A stretch of DNA of 64,000 nucleotides from the NCBI GenBank assembly GCA_013373385.1, contig JABXHX010000037.1:1-64000 (forward strand), written 5' to 3'. How positions within the stretch are numbered: the first letter of the stretch is position 1; each line of letters begins with the position of its first letter. This document shows positions 45,811 to 54,989 of this stretch, one piece after another. Both the position numbers and the translations under genes were made by a program. The notes under the pieces were generated by a model, which ran no database searches, was not told where the DNA came from, and worked only from the letters and a program-made list of their open reading frames with translations. Source of the stretch: Flavobacteriaceae bacterium (GTDB taxonomy: Bacteria; Bacteroidota; Bacteroidia; Flavobacteriales; Flavobacteriaceae).

Positions 45811-48792
45811 ATGCAAAACAAAGGACTTATAAGATTATTTGCTATCCTTTTTGGATTGGTAAGTTTATATCAGTTATCATTTACCTATTTCGCAGGAAAT
45901 GTTGAAGATGCTGCAAAGGCATATGCGAAAGCTAAAGTTACCGACAATGATGGTAAAGCATTGGCTAATTTTGAAAAGAAATACTTAGACAGTGTTGGTA
46001 ATGAGAAAATTATCAATTTAGGTTTTACTGAGTACAGTTATAATGATATCAAAGACAAAGAGATGAATCTTGGTCTTGACTTAAAAGGCGGTATTAATGC
46101 TATCTTACAAGTTTCTGTAAAAGATATCTTAATTGGTTTATCAAACGAATCTAAAAACCCAATTTTTAACCAAGCGCTTAAAGCTGCAGATGCTGCACAA
46201 AAAAACAGTACAGATACCTATTTAAATTTATTCTTTGCTGAGTTTGAAAAATTAAGCAACAATACTGTAAAATTAAGTGACCCTGCTATTTTTGGAACAA
46301 AATCATTAGCAGAAAAAGGAATCAACTTTAACAAAAGTAATGATGAGGTAAAGCCAATTATTCAAAAAGAAATTGATAGTTCTATAGACACGGCTTTTGA
46401 AGTATTACGTAGCAGAATAGATAAGTTTGGGGTAACACAACCAAACATTCAGCGCGTAGGTAACTCTGGTAGAATTCAGATTGAATTGCCTGGCGCAAAA
46501 GATATTAATCGTGTAGAAAAATTATTAGAAAGTACTGCCAAGTTACAGTTCTGGGAAGTTTTTACCAATGCAGAAGTACAAAACTTTTTCTTTGCTGCAA
46601 ACAATAAGGTAGCAGAACTTTTAAAGGAAGACAATCCAACTAAAAAAGACTCTATTAAGAAAGATGACATTGATAACTTATTAGGAGAAAAAGACTCTAC
46701 CAAAGTTAACAATCAAAAATCTTTATTTACATATTTATTTCCTAATGTAGCACAATCACAACAACAAGTTAGCTCTTTAGTTGCACAAGCTAAAGTTTCT
46801 GACACTGCAATGGTAAACAGCTTATTAGCGAAAAAAGAAATTAAAGCTTTATTGCCAAACAATTTGCGTTATGTAAAGTTTTTATGGGATTACAAAGCAC
46901 AACCAAATGCAGATAAAACTGCAGAAATGATTGGCTTGTACGCTATCAAATCTAACAGAAAAGATAAAGCAACAATTGAAGGCGATGTGATTGTAGATGC
47001 TGCTCAGGTTTTTGACCAGTTAGGAAACAAGCCAGAGGTTAGCATGAGTATGAATAGTTCTGGTTCTAAGCAGTGGGAAAAAATGACTACAGAGAATACT
47101 GGAAAATTTATTGCGGTTGTATTAGATGATTATGTTTATACTGCTCCGTCTGTACCAGGACCAATTGTGGGTGGTAGAACTTCTATTTCTGGTGGAGCTA
47201 TGACCATTACAGAAGCACAAGATATTGCTACTGTTTTAAAAGCTGGTAAATTACCAGCAGCGGCAAGAATCATTGAATCTGAAGTTGTTGGTCCATCATT
47301 AGGTCAAGAATCTATTGATAAATCGTTCAACTCATTTGGTTTAGCCATTGCACTAGTATTAATCTGGATGTTATTTTACTACGGTAAAGCTGGTGGATTT
47401 GCTAATATTGCATTGATTGTAAATATCTTATTTATCTTCGGAATCTTAGCATCGTTTGGTGCGGTGTTAACGCTACCGGGTATTGCAGGTATTATCTTAA
47501 CCATTGGTATGTCGGTTGATGCGAATGTGATTATTTTCGAAAGAATTAAGGAAGGACTACACAAAGGAAAAGGTTTAAAGCAAGCTGTAGAAGAAGGTTT
47601 TAGTGTTAAAGGAGCGTTATCTGCAATTATTGATGCAAACATTACTACTTTATTAACAGGTATTATCTTATATGTGTTTGGTACTGGACCAATTAAAGGT
47701 TTTGCGTTAACATTAATGATAGGTATTGCAACCTCATTATTTACTGCCGTATTTATTACAAGAATGTTAATTGATACTGCTGTTAACAAGAACGCTAAAT
47801 TAACGTTTAACACTGGTATTTCTAAAGGATGGTTCCAAAACATCAATATTGAGTTCTTAAGAAAACGTAAAATTGCTTATGTAATTTCTGGAGCTATTAT
47901 TTTAGGAGGTATTGCCTCTATGACAACATTAGGCTTAAAACAAGGAGTAGATTTTAAAGGAGGTCGTTCTTTTGTTGTGCGTTTTGATCAGCCAATGAAT
48001 TCTACAGAAGTGGCAGCAGATTTAAAAGAAGTGTTTGGTTCTGCACCAGAAGTAAAAACATATGGTCAGAGCAATCAATTAAAAATAACAACTGTTTTTA
48101 AAATTGATGATGAAGGTAAAAAAGTAGATGAAGAAGTTCAGTTAGCATTGTTTAATGGATTGAAAAAACATTTAAGTGCCAACACCAGCTTTGAAGATTT
48201 TAAACCTGGATTTGAAAAAGCAGGGAACGGAATCATGAGCTACAGAAAAGTAGACCCAACCATTGCAGACGATATTAAAACCTCTGCATTATGGGCAGTA
48301 CTAGGTTCTTTAATTGTTGTATTCTTATATATTTTATTACGTTTTAGAAAAGTTTCTTTCTCTTTAGGAGCAGTAGTTGCGGTATTCCACGATGTATTAG
48401 TTGTATTGGGAATCTTCTCTTTACTGTACAAATTTATGCCGTTTGATATGGAGATAGATCAATCATTTATCGCAGCCATCTTAACTGTTGTGGGTTATTC
48501 GTTGAATGATACCGTGGTAATCTTTGACAGAATTAGAGAATTTGCAGGAATCCATACAAAATGGAAATATACAGAAGTTGTAGACAAAGCTTTAAGTAGT
48601 ACTTTAGGAAGAACCATTAATACTTCGTTAACTACTTTATTAGTAATGTTGGCCATCTTCTTATTTGGTGGAGATTCAATTCAAGGATTTATGTTTGCAT
48701 TAATTGTAGGTGTTGTTGTAGGTACATACTCATCTTTATTTATTGCAACCCCTGTAATGTTCGATACTTCTAAAAAAGAAGAAAAAAAATAA
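45811..48792 (+). CDS. secDF: Fused protein translocase subunit SecDF
   Basis: This 993-residue protein fuses SecD and SecF. The SecD half has an N-terminal helix, the conserved LGLDLKGGINAILQV, a large periplasmic domain (about residues 90-480, with ELPGAKDINR) and SIGMSVDANVIIFERIKEG in its membrane part. The SecF half (after about residue 675) has KQGVDFKGGRSFVVRF and GYSLNDTVVIFDRIRE. The protein uses the proton gradient to pull secreted proteins out after SecA. Fusion is normal in Bacteroidota. It has its own promoter and terminator. Confidence 0.97.
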   Translation: MQNKGLIRLFAILFGLVSLYQLSFTYFAGNVEDAAKAYAKAKVTDNDGKALANFEKKYLDSVGNEKIINLGFTEYSYNDIKDKEMNLGLDLKGGINAILQVSVKDILIGLSNESKNPIFNQALKAADAAQKNSTDTYLNLFFAEFEKLSNNTVKLSDPAIFGTKSLAEKGINFNKSNDEVKPIIQKEIDSSIDTAFEVLRSRIDKFGVTQPNIQRVGNSGRIQIELPGAKDINRVEKLLESTAKLQFWEVFTNAEVQNFFFAANNKVAELLKEDNPTKKDSIKKDDIDNLLGEKDSTKVNNQKSLFTYLFPNVAQSQQQVSSLVAQAKVSDTAMVNSLLAKKEIKALLPNNLRYVKFLWDYKAQPNADKTAEMIGLYAIKSNRKDKATIEGDVIVDAAQVFDQLGNKPEVSMSMNSSGSKQWEKMTTENTGKFIAVVLDDYVYTAPSVPGPIVGGRTSISGGAMTITEAQDIATVLKAGKLPAAARIIESEVVGPSLGQESIDKSFNSFGLAIALVLIWMLFYYGKAGGFANIALIVNILFIFGILASFGAVLTLPGIAGIILTIGMSVDANVIIFERIKEGLHKGKGLKQAVEEGFSVKGALSAIIDANITTLLTGIILYVFGTGPIKGFALTLMIGIATSLFTAVFITRMLIDTAVNKNAKLTFNTGISKGWFQNINIEFLRKRKIAYVISGAIILGGIASMTTLGLKQGVDFKGGRSFVVRFDQPMNSTEVAADLKEVFGSAPEVKTYGQSNQLKITTVFKIDDEGKKVDEEVQLALFNGLKKHLSANTSFEDFKPGFEKAGNGIMSYRKVDPTIADDIKTSALWAVLGSLIVVFLYILLRFRKVSFSLGAVVAVFHDVLVVLGIFSLLYKFMPFDMEIDQSFIAAILTVVGYSLNDTVVIFDRIREFAGIHTKWKYTEVVDKALSSTLGRTINTSLTTLLVMLAIFLFGGDSIQGFMFALIVGVVVGTYSSLFIATPVMFDTSKKEEKK

Positions 48793-48811
48793 ACAGTATA
48801 GATAAAAGTTA

Positions 48812-48859
48812 AAAAGCCGTTTTGCAAACTGATTTTCAGCAATAGCAAAACGGTTTTTT
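48812..48859 (+). terminator. Intrinsic terminator of secDF
   Basis: CCGTTTTGC (48817-48825) pairs with GCAAAACGG (48845-48853) around a 19-base loop, preceded by A's and followed by six T's. Confidence 0.85.
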
Positions 48860-48878
48860 CATTATTAATCAAAGCACG

Positions 48879-48886
48879 TATCTTTG
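48879..48886 (+). promoter_or_regulatory. hpt promoter (-7 element) abutting the start codon
   Basis: TATCTTTG matches TAnnTTTG and ends only 4 bases before the ATG at 48891, so the transcript would begin at or next to the start codon. Confidence 0.65.
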
Positions 48887-48890
48887 CACA

Positions 48891-49433
48891 ATGAATACCA
48901 TTAAATTACACGATTTATATTTTGAACCTTTTATAGAAGAAAAAGAAATCAATGCCATCGTACAGTACTTAGTACAAAAGGTAACTGAAGATTGTAAAGG
49001 AGAGGTCCCTTTATTTATTGGTATTTTAAATGGCTCATTTATGTTTGTATCTGATTTTGTAAAAGCTTACAAAGAAGATTGTGAAGTCTCTTTTGTTAAA
49101 TTGGCTTCTTATGAAGGAACAAGCTCAACAGAAAAAGTAAAACAATTGGTTGGTATTAATGAAAACCTAGAAGGTAGAACCGTTGTTATTTTAGAAGACA
49201 TTATAGACACCGGCAATACTTTACAAGAAATATATAATATCTTTAAAGACAAAAAAGTAAAGCAATTAAAAATAGCTACGCTGTTCTTTAAACCAGATGT
49301 ATTTAAAAAAGAATTACCTATAGATTATATCGGAAAAAGCATTCCAGATAAATTTATTGTGGGCTATGGATTAGATTATAATGGATTGGGTAGAAATTAC
49401 CCATCTATTTATCAATTAACAACACAACAATAG
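48891..49433 (+). CDS. hpt: Hypoxanthine phosphoribosyltransferase
   Basis: This 180-residue type I phosphoribosyltransferase salvages hypoxanthine and guanine. The PRPP-binding motif is VVILEDIIDTGNTL, and the flexible loop region is VKLASYEGTSSTEKV. KPDVFKKELPIDYIG and FIVGYGLDYNGLGRNYP complete the family pattern. The start codon lies 4 bases after an exact -7 box, so the message is probably leaderless. adk follows after 4 bp and obgE after another 60 bp, forming a purine/GTP-related group. Confidence 0.96.
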   Translation: MNTIKLHDLYFEPFIEEKEINAIVQYLVQKVTEDCKGEVPLFIGILNGSFMFVSDFVKAYKEDCEVSFVKLASYEGTSSTEKVKQLVGINENLEGRTVVILEDIIDTGNTLQEIYNIFKDKKVKQLKIATLFFKPDVFKKELPIDYIGKSIPDKFIVGYGLDYNGLGRNYPSIYQLTTQQ

Positions 49434-49437
49434 TAAC

Positions 49438-50010
49438 ATGAAAAACATTGTATTATTTGGTCCTCCGGGAGCAGGAAAAGGAACACAAGCAACTTTATTA
49501 AAAGAAAAATATAATCTAGTGCATATTTCTACAGGAGATGTTTTTAGATTCAATATTAAAAATCAAACTGAGTTAGGCTTGTTGGCTAAAAAATATATGG
49601 ATGAAGGTGATTTAGTGCCTGATGAAGTAACCATAAACATGTTAAAGGCAGAAGTTGAAAAAAATGCTGATGCCAACGGATTTATTTTTGATGGTTTCCC
49701 AAGAACAGAATCTCAAGCCATCGCTTTGGATGCTTTTTTAACTGAAAAAGGAGTGCAAATTAATGGTATGGTTGCCTTAGAAGTACCTGAAGATTTATTG
49801 GTTGAACGTTTGTTAGAAAGAGGTAAAACTAGCGGACGAACAGACGATACTGACGAAGGGAAAATTAGAAATCGTTTTAACGAATACAACACAAAAACAG
49901 CAGTTTTAAAAGAATATTACCAAGCACAAGGCAATTATTACGGAGTAAATGGTGTGGGTAGTATTGAAGATATTACCAATCGTTTAGCTGACGTTTTTGA
50001 CAAACTATAA
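49438..50010 (+). CDS. adk: Adenylate kinase
   Basis: This 190-residue enzyme interconverts ATP, ADP and AMP. The P-loop is FGPPGAGKGTQA, the AMP-binding region is HISTGDVFR, and FDGFPRTESQA is the family signature. The LID is short (LLERGKTSGRTDDTDEGKIRNR) with no zinc cysteines, so it is the short form. It starts 4 bp after hpt. Confidence 0.97.
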   Translation: MKNIVLFGPPGAGKGTQATLLKEKYNLVHISTGDVFRFNIKNQTELGLLAKKYMDEGDLVPDEVTINMLKAEVEKNADANGFIFDGFPRTESQAIALDAFLTEKGVQINGMVALEVPEDLLVERLLERGKTSGRTDDTDEGKIRNRFNEYNTKTAVLKEYYQAQGNYYGVNGVGSIEDITNRLADVFDKL

Positions 50011-50070
50011 ACAAGTAAAAAGGGAATAGAACCATTTTCTATTAACCTATTACAAAAAAAAGAAGAAATA

Positions 50071-51060
50071 ATGACTGAAGGTAACTTCGTAGACTACATT
50101 AAAATTCACGCTGCTTCTGGAAAAGGAGGTAGAGGCTCTGCACATTTACATAGAGAAAAGTACATTGCCAAGGGTGGCCCAGATGGTGGTGACGGTGGTC
50201 GTGGAGGACATGTTATTGTTCGTGGCGACAAAAACATGTGGACATTATTTCATATGAAATTTAAGAAACACTTTAAAGCTACACATGGTGGCGATGGTGG
50301 AAAAAGCAGAAGTACGGGTTCAGATGGAACAGATAGTTATATTGATGTACCATTAGGAACCATAGTTAGAAATGCAGACACTAATGAAATCCTTTTTGAA
50401 ATTACTGAAGATCAGCAAGAAGTCATTTTATTAGAAGGTGGAAAGGGTGGTAGAGGTAACTGGCATTTTAAATCGTCTACCAACCAAACGCCAAGATATG
50501 CACAACCAGGTATTGAGGGTACAGAAGGTTGGTTTTTAATAGAACTTAAATTATTAGCCGATGTTGGCTTGGTTGGTTTTCCTAATGCTGGAAAATCCAC
50601 CTTATTATCGGTGTTAACTTCTGCAAAACCTAAAATTGCTGACTATGCTTTTACAACCTTAAAACCTAATTTAGGAATTGTAGAATATAGAGACTTTAAA
50701 AGTTTTGTGATTGCTGACATCCCAGGGATTATAGAAGGAGCAGCAGAAGGAAAAGGACTAGGACATCGCTTTTTACGTCATATTGAACGTAATTCTACCT
50801 TGCTTTTTTTAGTTCCTGCAGATAGTGAAGACATCAACAAAGAATATGAAATTTTGTTGAACGAACTTAAAAAGCACAACCCAGAGTTATTAGACAAACA
50901 ACGCTTGCTTGCCATTTCTAAAGATGATTTGCTAGACGATGAACTAAGAGAAGAAATTAAGAAAGAGCTACCAAATGATTTACCATATATTTTCTTTTCT
51001 TCTGTTGCTCAAAAAGGACTGGCAGAGTTGAAAGATTTACTTTGGAAAATGCTGAATTAA
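50071..51060 (+). CDS. obgE: GTPase ObgE/CgtA
   Basis: This 329-residue protein has the glycine-rich Obg domain ([29 protein letters not shown]) over residues 1-158. A G domain follows, with [12 protein letters not shown], the switch region [12 protein letters not shown], and [16 protein letters not shown]. The C-terminal OCT domain of some Obg proteins is missing, as in most Bacteroidota. It takes part in 50S ribosome assembly and stress control. It follows adk by 60 bp. Confidence 0.96.
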   Translation: MTEGNFVDYIKIHAASGKGGRGSAHLHREKYIAKGGPDGGDGGRGGHVIVRGDKNMWTLFHMKFKKHFKATHGGDGGKSRSTGSDGTDSYIDVPLGTIVRNADTNEILFEITEDQQEVILLEGGKGGRGNWHFKSSTNQTPRYAQPGIEGTEGWFLIELKLLADVGLVGFPNAGKSTLLSVLTSAKPKIADYAFTTLKPNLGIVEYRDFKSFVIADIPGIIEGAAEGKGLGHRFLRHIERNSTLLFLVPADSEDINKEYEILLNELKKHNPELLDKQRLLAISKDDLLDDELREEIKKELPNDLPYIFFSSVAQKGLAELKDLLWKMLN

Positions 51061-51133
51061 TTCCTTAGGAATAATTTACCTCTTTATTTTCATTTCTAAA
51101 GATTCTTGCCTTAAGAAATCTTACAGTTAACAA

Positions 51134-51616
51134 CTATTTTACTTGAATCTGTATCGGTAGTTTGTATAGAGTGGTTACGGGAATCCCTCTTTTGATTGCA
51201 GGAAAAATTTTTGGCAAGGCTTTTACGCTAAGATTAAGAATACTATCTAACCCAATAATGTTTTCTCTTATCAAACTAGATGACTCTATTTTCTTTATAG
51301 CAATCTCACCTTTGCTGTTAATAATTACTTCTAACTGAATCATTTCATCAACTGGATTTTTAGCCACCAATCTATGCTTTGCTAATTGCACAGAAACTTG
51401 TTTATATAACTGTGTTCTAAAGCAATTACTCTTAGCTTCTTTATCAATAATATCTTTACAGGCATTAAATGTTGGTGAGGCATCTACAGAAGTAAAATTA
51501 ATAATAGTATCAACTTCTTGCAATACAGATTTCTTATTCAAATTAAAGTACTTACAAGAAGTACATATAAGTATAAAAAGAAAAAGTGCTGCTACCCGAA
51601 ATCGCATAAGATACAT
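51134..51616 (-). CDS. Lipoprotein with a TonB-C-like domain
   Basis: This 160-residue protein has a lipoprotein signal (lipobox ILICTSC; the real start may be Met4, giving MRFRVAALFLF). The C-terminal part (IQLEVIINSKGEIAIKKIESS to KRGIPVTTLYKLPIQIQVK) resembles the TonB C-terminal fold, as in the last two domains of the BlaR1-like protein upstream. It is the last gene of the BlaI-type operon, 59 bp after the TPR gene. Function unknown; a periplasmic partner of the sensor is possible. Confidence 0.7.
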   Translation of the reverse strand: MYLMRFRVAALFLFILICTSCKYFNLNKKSVLQEVDTIINFTSVDASPTFNACKDIIDKEAKSNCFRTQLYKQVSVQLAKHRLVAKNPVDEMIQLEVIINSKGEIAIKKIESSSLIRENIIGLDSILNLSVKALPKIFPAIKRGIPVTTLYKLPIQIQVK

Positions 51617-51674
51617 TTACCAAGTAAAAATACAATTATTTAATTGTAAATAAAAGTACTAAAAGAAAAGCTGC

Positions 51675-52928
51675 TTACTCAACTTTTTTACCTTTCATAA
51701 ATAACATTTCTTTTATTTCTTTCATTCTTTTTTTTACAAAGGTGGTTATGTCTTTATCCTTTTCTTCAAAAGACAATATGTATTCATCATACAATTTGTA
51801 TGCTATTTTTTTATCTCGATAATAAGAATCTGCTGTCAATGCTTTTTGATACAAAGCTTTGTATTTATATCTATTTTCTTTTAGCGCCTTATCAAATGAT
51901 AAGATAGCTCTTTTAGGTAATTTCATTTCTAACTGTAAAACACCCATACTATAATACTCTTCGCTTCGTTCTTTTTTACCTAGAAGTGTCGCTCTAAAAT
52001 AACTAAAATATGCTTTCTGATATTCTTTTTTTGATTTGAAGATATGACCAAGGTAAGTAAGAATTTTAAAATCTTCTTTATCTAAATTTCTAGCAATTTC
52101 AAAGTTTTTTTGAGCTAAATCTAACGAGTCTATATTGTAATAAGATCTTGCCAGCATTTTTTTCACATATAAATCATTTGGCAATATTGAATCTAATAAG
52201 TGCAAACGACTAATTGCTTTCTGATATTCTTTCTCTCTAAAAAAACTATTAATCTTTAACTTATTTAAATTAATATGTAGGCTATCTAATTGCAAGCCTC
52301 TATCTGTAAACAACCTAGAAGAATCTCTTTTTCTAATCAGCCCAAAGGTTTTTGCCAACTGGTATATAGATTTGATATGGGTTGTATCACTTTTATAAGC
52401 TCTTAAAAAATTATCTAACATCCCATTTCCATCATGTTTTCTTGCTGCTATTAAACCTAACTGATAATAATAATTCGGATTTTCTGGATCTCTTTTAGTT
52501 AATTCTGAAAACACTTTTGAAGCATTGGCTAAATTATTTGTGATAAAATACAACTTTCCTAACCGGTATTGAATTAGTAAATCTTCGGAGTCTAATTTAG
52601 ATAATTGTTCGTAAATCTGAATTGCTTTTTTGTATTGCTTGGTTTTATTATATGCAATTGCCAATGCCTTTTGCACTCTTTTAGAATCTTTATATAAAAG
52701 CGATTTTTTGTAATACAAACTAGCATTGACATAATCATCAATAGAAACATAAATGTTTCCTATTTTATAATTGACAATATAATGTAAAGTATCAACTTGT
52801 TTTAATTTAGTCAGTGCTTGTTTATATCTACCACTTTCTAACAAGCTATCTACATAAGAAAAAGTAGAAGTTTGCGCTTCTACTTTTAAGCTTATACATA
52901 CCAATAACAGCATATATATATTTCTCAT
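51675..52928 (-). CDS. Exported TPR protein of the BlaI/BlaR1-like operon
   Basis: This 417-residue protein has a signal peptide ending about KVEAQ. Roughly nine TPR-like units follow through residue 390 (YKIGNIYVSIDDYVNASLYYKKS, IQYRLGKLYFITNNLANASKVF, YYQLGLIAARKHDGN, ILTYLGHIFKSKKEYQKAY). The C-terminus is short and basic. It is the third gene of the operon, 12 bp after the BlaR1-like gene and 59 bp before the lipoprotein. A periplasmic scaffold role is likely, but the partner is unknown. Confidence 0.78.
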   Translation of the reverse strand: MRNIYMLLLVCISLKVEAQTSTFSYVDSLLESGRYKQALTKLKQVDTLHYIVNYKIGNIYVSIDDYVNASLYYKKSLLYKDSKRVQKALAIAYNKTKQYKKAIQIYEQLSKLDSEDLLIQYRLGKLYFITNNLANASKVFSELTKRDPENPNYYYQLGLIAARKHDGNGMLDNFLRAYKSDTTHIKSIYQLAKTFGLIRKRDSSRLFTDRGLQLDSLHINLNKLKINSFFREKEYQKAISRLHLLDSILPNDLYVKKMLARSYYNIDSLDLAQKNFEIARNLDKEDFKILTYLGHIFKSKKEYQKAYFSYFRATLLGKKERSEEYYSMGVLQLEMKLPKRAILSFDKALKENRYKYKALYQKALTADSYYRDKKIAYKLYDEYILSFEEKDKDITTFVKKRMKEIKEMLFMKGKKVE

Positions 52929-52940
52929 AAATAAATTTAA

Positions 52941-54539
52941 TTATTCAACAACAAATGAAATTGGTAAGGTATATTTCACTCCTACAGCTTCCCCTCTTTG
53001 TCTACCAGGTTCCATTTTTGGCAGTAATTTAGCAATCCTTATAGCTTCCTCTTTTAATTTAACATGCGGTGCTTTTGCCTCAACATCACCAATATTCCCA
53101 TTTTTATCAATTCTAAATGTTACCCAGATTTTTTTCCTCCCTTTTGATAGATTCAATGTTTTTGTCAATTCTTTATTGAAATTTTTTACCGTAAAACTTC
53201 TAATCTTCTGATTCAAGCAGTCAACTTTCTGTCTTCGTGTTCCTGAACAACCTGGAAAAACAGGAACTTCTTCTATTATTGCATACGGAACATCGTTTTG
53301 TGTAGTTTCTGTATTATTAACATTTAATGTTATTGGTAGTGTATATTTTACTTTTAAAGGTTTTCCATCAGCAAGTAACAAACTACTCTCTGGAATATTT
53401 TTAATAACATCATAAGTATAATCTTTTAATGTAGAATTTGGTGCTTTTACTTTTACATCAATAACTTCTCCTTTATCATTTATAGAGAATACAGTATAAA
53501 TTCTATAACTTCCATTAATTATTTTTAGTTCCTTATTGGAAAGGTAACTAAAACTATTAATTAAATAATTCTTTAATTGTTGATCCGTTTGTTTTGATAA
53601 ACTTTCTATACTAGAATTAACATTAATTACAATTTCATCCATAGTAAATGTAACTGATTTTTTTGGAAAAAAATTATCTCCTTGATTCTTTTCGCAAGAA
53701 GTATAAACAAGCATACTTGCCAATAGAGGCAATAACAATAAGTACTTTACTTTTTTCATTCGATTTGATTTGTTTTTTGTCATCATAGTAATACGTTTTT
53801 TAATAAATGATTGTTTGTAAAATTGATTGACAAACGATATGTTTTCAACCTCGAAAGTTTGGGATAGTAGTTTATTAAAATAAGCTTTCTTTTCAGTTGA
53901 TTTTAAAACTTCAGCATCAGATATATATTCATGCAATAAAGTAATTCTGTGTTGATAAAAGTAGACCATAGGGTTAAACCACATGACAATTCGCAACAAT
54001 TCAAAAAACAGCAAATCTAAACTGTGCTTTTGCTTTGCATGCACAATTTCGTGTTTAATAATATCTTCTTGTTGCTGTTTTGGAATGTCCTTTCCAAGAA
54101 AAATAAAATGAAAGAATGAAAACGCTTTTGATTGTTTTTGTAAATAAATCAATTTATAAAAACGCTTTTGAATGGATTCATTCTTAACTATCAACTGAAA
54201 TATTTTAAGCAGTTTAAGTGTAAAAATTAACGCAAAAACCACTACTCCGCTCCAAAATAAAATTGATGTATAATTCATAGAACCTTCAGAAAACATAACA
54301 GTTTCTTGAACAATTTTTTGCGGAGAAAGCATTATTTCTGGCAGCATTACAATCATTTCTTGCGGAACCACTTCTTGCAATGTTGAAATTTTAATTAACG
54401 GAATACTAAAAGACAATATAGGTGTTGTCAATAAGTAGATTCTATTGTGTTTATAAAACGTTTCTTTGCTTAAAAAGAAATCATACACCGCTAAAAAAGC
54501 AATCTGAAATAATAAGACTTGTATTATATAAGTTATCAT
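52941..54539 (-). CDS. BlaR1-like M56 peptidase with two C-terminal TonB-C-type domains
   Basis: This 532-residue protein has about three N-terminal membrane segments and an M56 zinc protease domain with HEIVHAKQKH at about residue 165 and HEYISDAEVL. A fourth membrane segment follows near residues 268-284 (LLLLPLLASMLVYTSC). After it come two related domains (about 300-410 and 425-532), each ending KVKYTLPI or GVKYTLPISF, typical of TonB-C. Classical BlaR1 instead has a penicillin-binding sensor. The protein probably senses an envelope signal and cleaves the BlaI-like repressor encoded just upstream (2-bp gap). Confidence 0.85.
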   Translation of the reverse strand: MITYIIQVLLFQIAFLAVYDFFLSKETFYKHNRIYLLTTPILSFSIPLIKISTLQEVVPQEMIVMLPEIMLSPQKIVQETVMFSEGSMNYTSILFWSGVVVFALIFTLKLLKIFQLIVKNESIQKRFYKLIYLQKQSKAFSFFHFIFLGKDIPKQQQEDIIKHEIVHAKQKHSLDLLFFELLRIVMWFNPMVYFYQHRITLLHEYISDAEVLKSTEKKAYFNKLLSQTFEVENISFVNQFYKQSFIKKRITMMTKNKSNRMKKVKYLLLLPLLASMLVYTSCEKNQGDNFFPKKSVTFTMDEIVINVNSSIESLSKQTDQQLKNYLINSFSYLSNKELKIINGSYRIYTVFSINDKGEVIDVKVKAPNSTLKDYTYDVIKNIPESSLLLADGKPLKVKYTLPITLNVNNTETTQNDVPYAIIEEVPVFPGCSGTRRQKVDCLNQKIRSFTVKNFNKELTKTLNLSKGRKKIWVTFRIDKNGNIGDVEAKAPHVKLKEEAIRIAKLLPKMEPGRQRGEAVGVKYTLPISFVVE

Positions 54540-54541
54540 AA

Positions 54542-54907
54542 CTATTCTTTTTTAGTATTTATTTCTTTTAAAATTGATTCAAGCTCTTTTATATCCATAT
54601 CATTTTTCTTTACAAAAAATGACACCATACTTTTAAAAGAACCTCCAAAATAACCATCCATTACTTTATGTATTGTTTGATTACTATACACATCTTTAGC
54701 AATCATTGGAAAATAAACATACCCTCTACCTTTAGATGTATGTCCAACAAATTTTTTAGTTTCTAAGATTCTAATAATGGTTGAAACAGTATTATAGGCT
54801 GGTTTTGGCTTTTCCAGTTGTTCTATGATGTCTTTTACAGAAGCTTCCTCTAAACTCCATAAAACTTGCATTATTTGCTCTTCAGCTTTTGTTAATTGCT
54901 TTGTCAT
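54542..54907 (-). CDS. BlaI/MecI/CopY-family repressor
   Basis: This 121-residue winged-helix repressor has LTKAEEQIMQVLWSLEEASVKDIIEQL and the recognition helix region YNTVSTIIRILETKKFVGHTSKGRGYVYFPMI. Its C-terminal half is the dimerisation part. It is the first gene of a four-gene operon. Its promoter carries three copies of a 16-bp dyad, AACTAAA-like, which are the obvious autoregulatory operators. In the BlaR/BlaI logic, cleavage by the M56 protein would release the operon. Confidence 0.93.
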   Translation of the reverse strand: MTKQLTKAEEQIMQVLWSLEEASVKDIIEQLEKPKPAYNTVSTIIRILETKKFVGHTSKGRGYVYFPMIAKDVYSNQTIHKVMDGYFGGSFKSMVSFFVKKNDMDIKELESILKEINTKKE

Positions 54908-54913
54908 CTTTTC

Positions 54914-54929
54914 AACTAAATTTTTAGTT
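54914..54929. promoter_or_regulatory. BlaI-type operator 1
   Basis: AACTAAATTTTTAGTT is an inverted repeat lying just downstream of the predicted start of the BlaI operon. Confidence 0.75.
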
Positions 54930-54937
54930 TAACAAAA

Positions 54938-54945
54938 CAAATATA
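54938..54945 (-). promoter_or_regulatory. Promoter of the BlaI-type operon (-7 element)
   Basis: On the minus strand TATATTTG is an exact match to TAnnTTTG. Operator 2 (54945-54960) touches its upstream edge. Confidence 0.75.
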
Positions 54946-54960
54946 ACTAAATATTTAGTT
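54945..54960. promoter_or_regulatory. BlaI-type operator 2
   Basis: AACTAAATATTTAGTT is a perfect 16-bp palindrome sitting between the -33 and -7 regions of the BlaI operon. Confidence 0.8.
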
Positions 54961-54962
54961 TA

Positions 54963-54978
54963 AACTAATTTTTTAGTT
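54963..54978. promoter_or_regulatory. BlaI-type operator 3
   Basis: AACTAATTTTTTAGTT, a third near-copy, lies 18 bp (centre to centre) from operator 2, and on the side of the divergent DUF456 gene. Confidence 0.7.
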
Positions 54979-54989
54979 AAATATTTATC

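Noticed and set aside
47379..47846. A 155-codon minus-strand frame opposite secDF, rich in Ile, Val and Pro.
   Set aside because: Hydrophobic shadow of the SecDF membrane helices read backwards; no start signal or promoter.
51088..51120. An imperfect dyad (AAGATTCTTGCC ... AAGAAATCTTAC) between obgE and the convergent lipoprotein gene, resembling one at 58608-58635.
   Set aside because: Pairing is imperfect and neither copy has a T-run or a promoter-like position, so function could not be supported.
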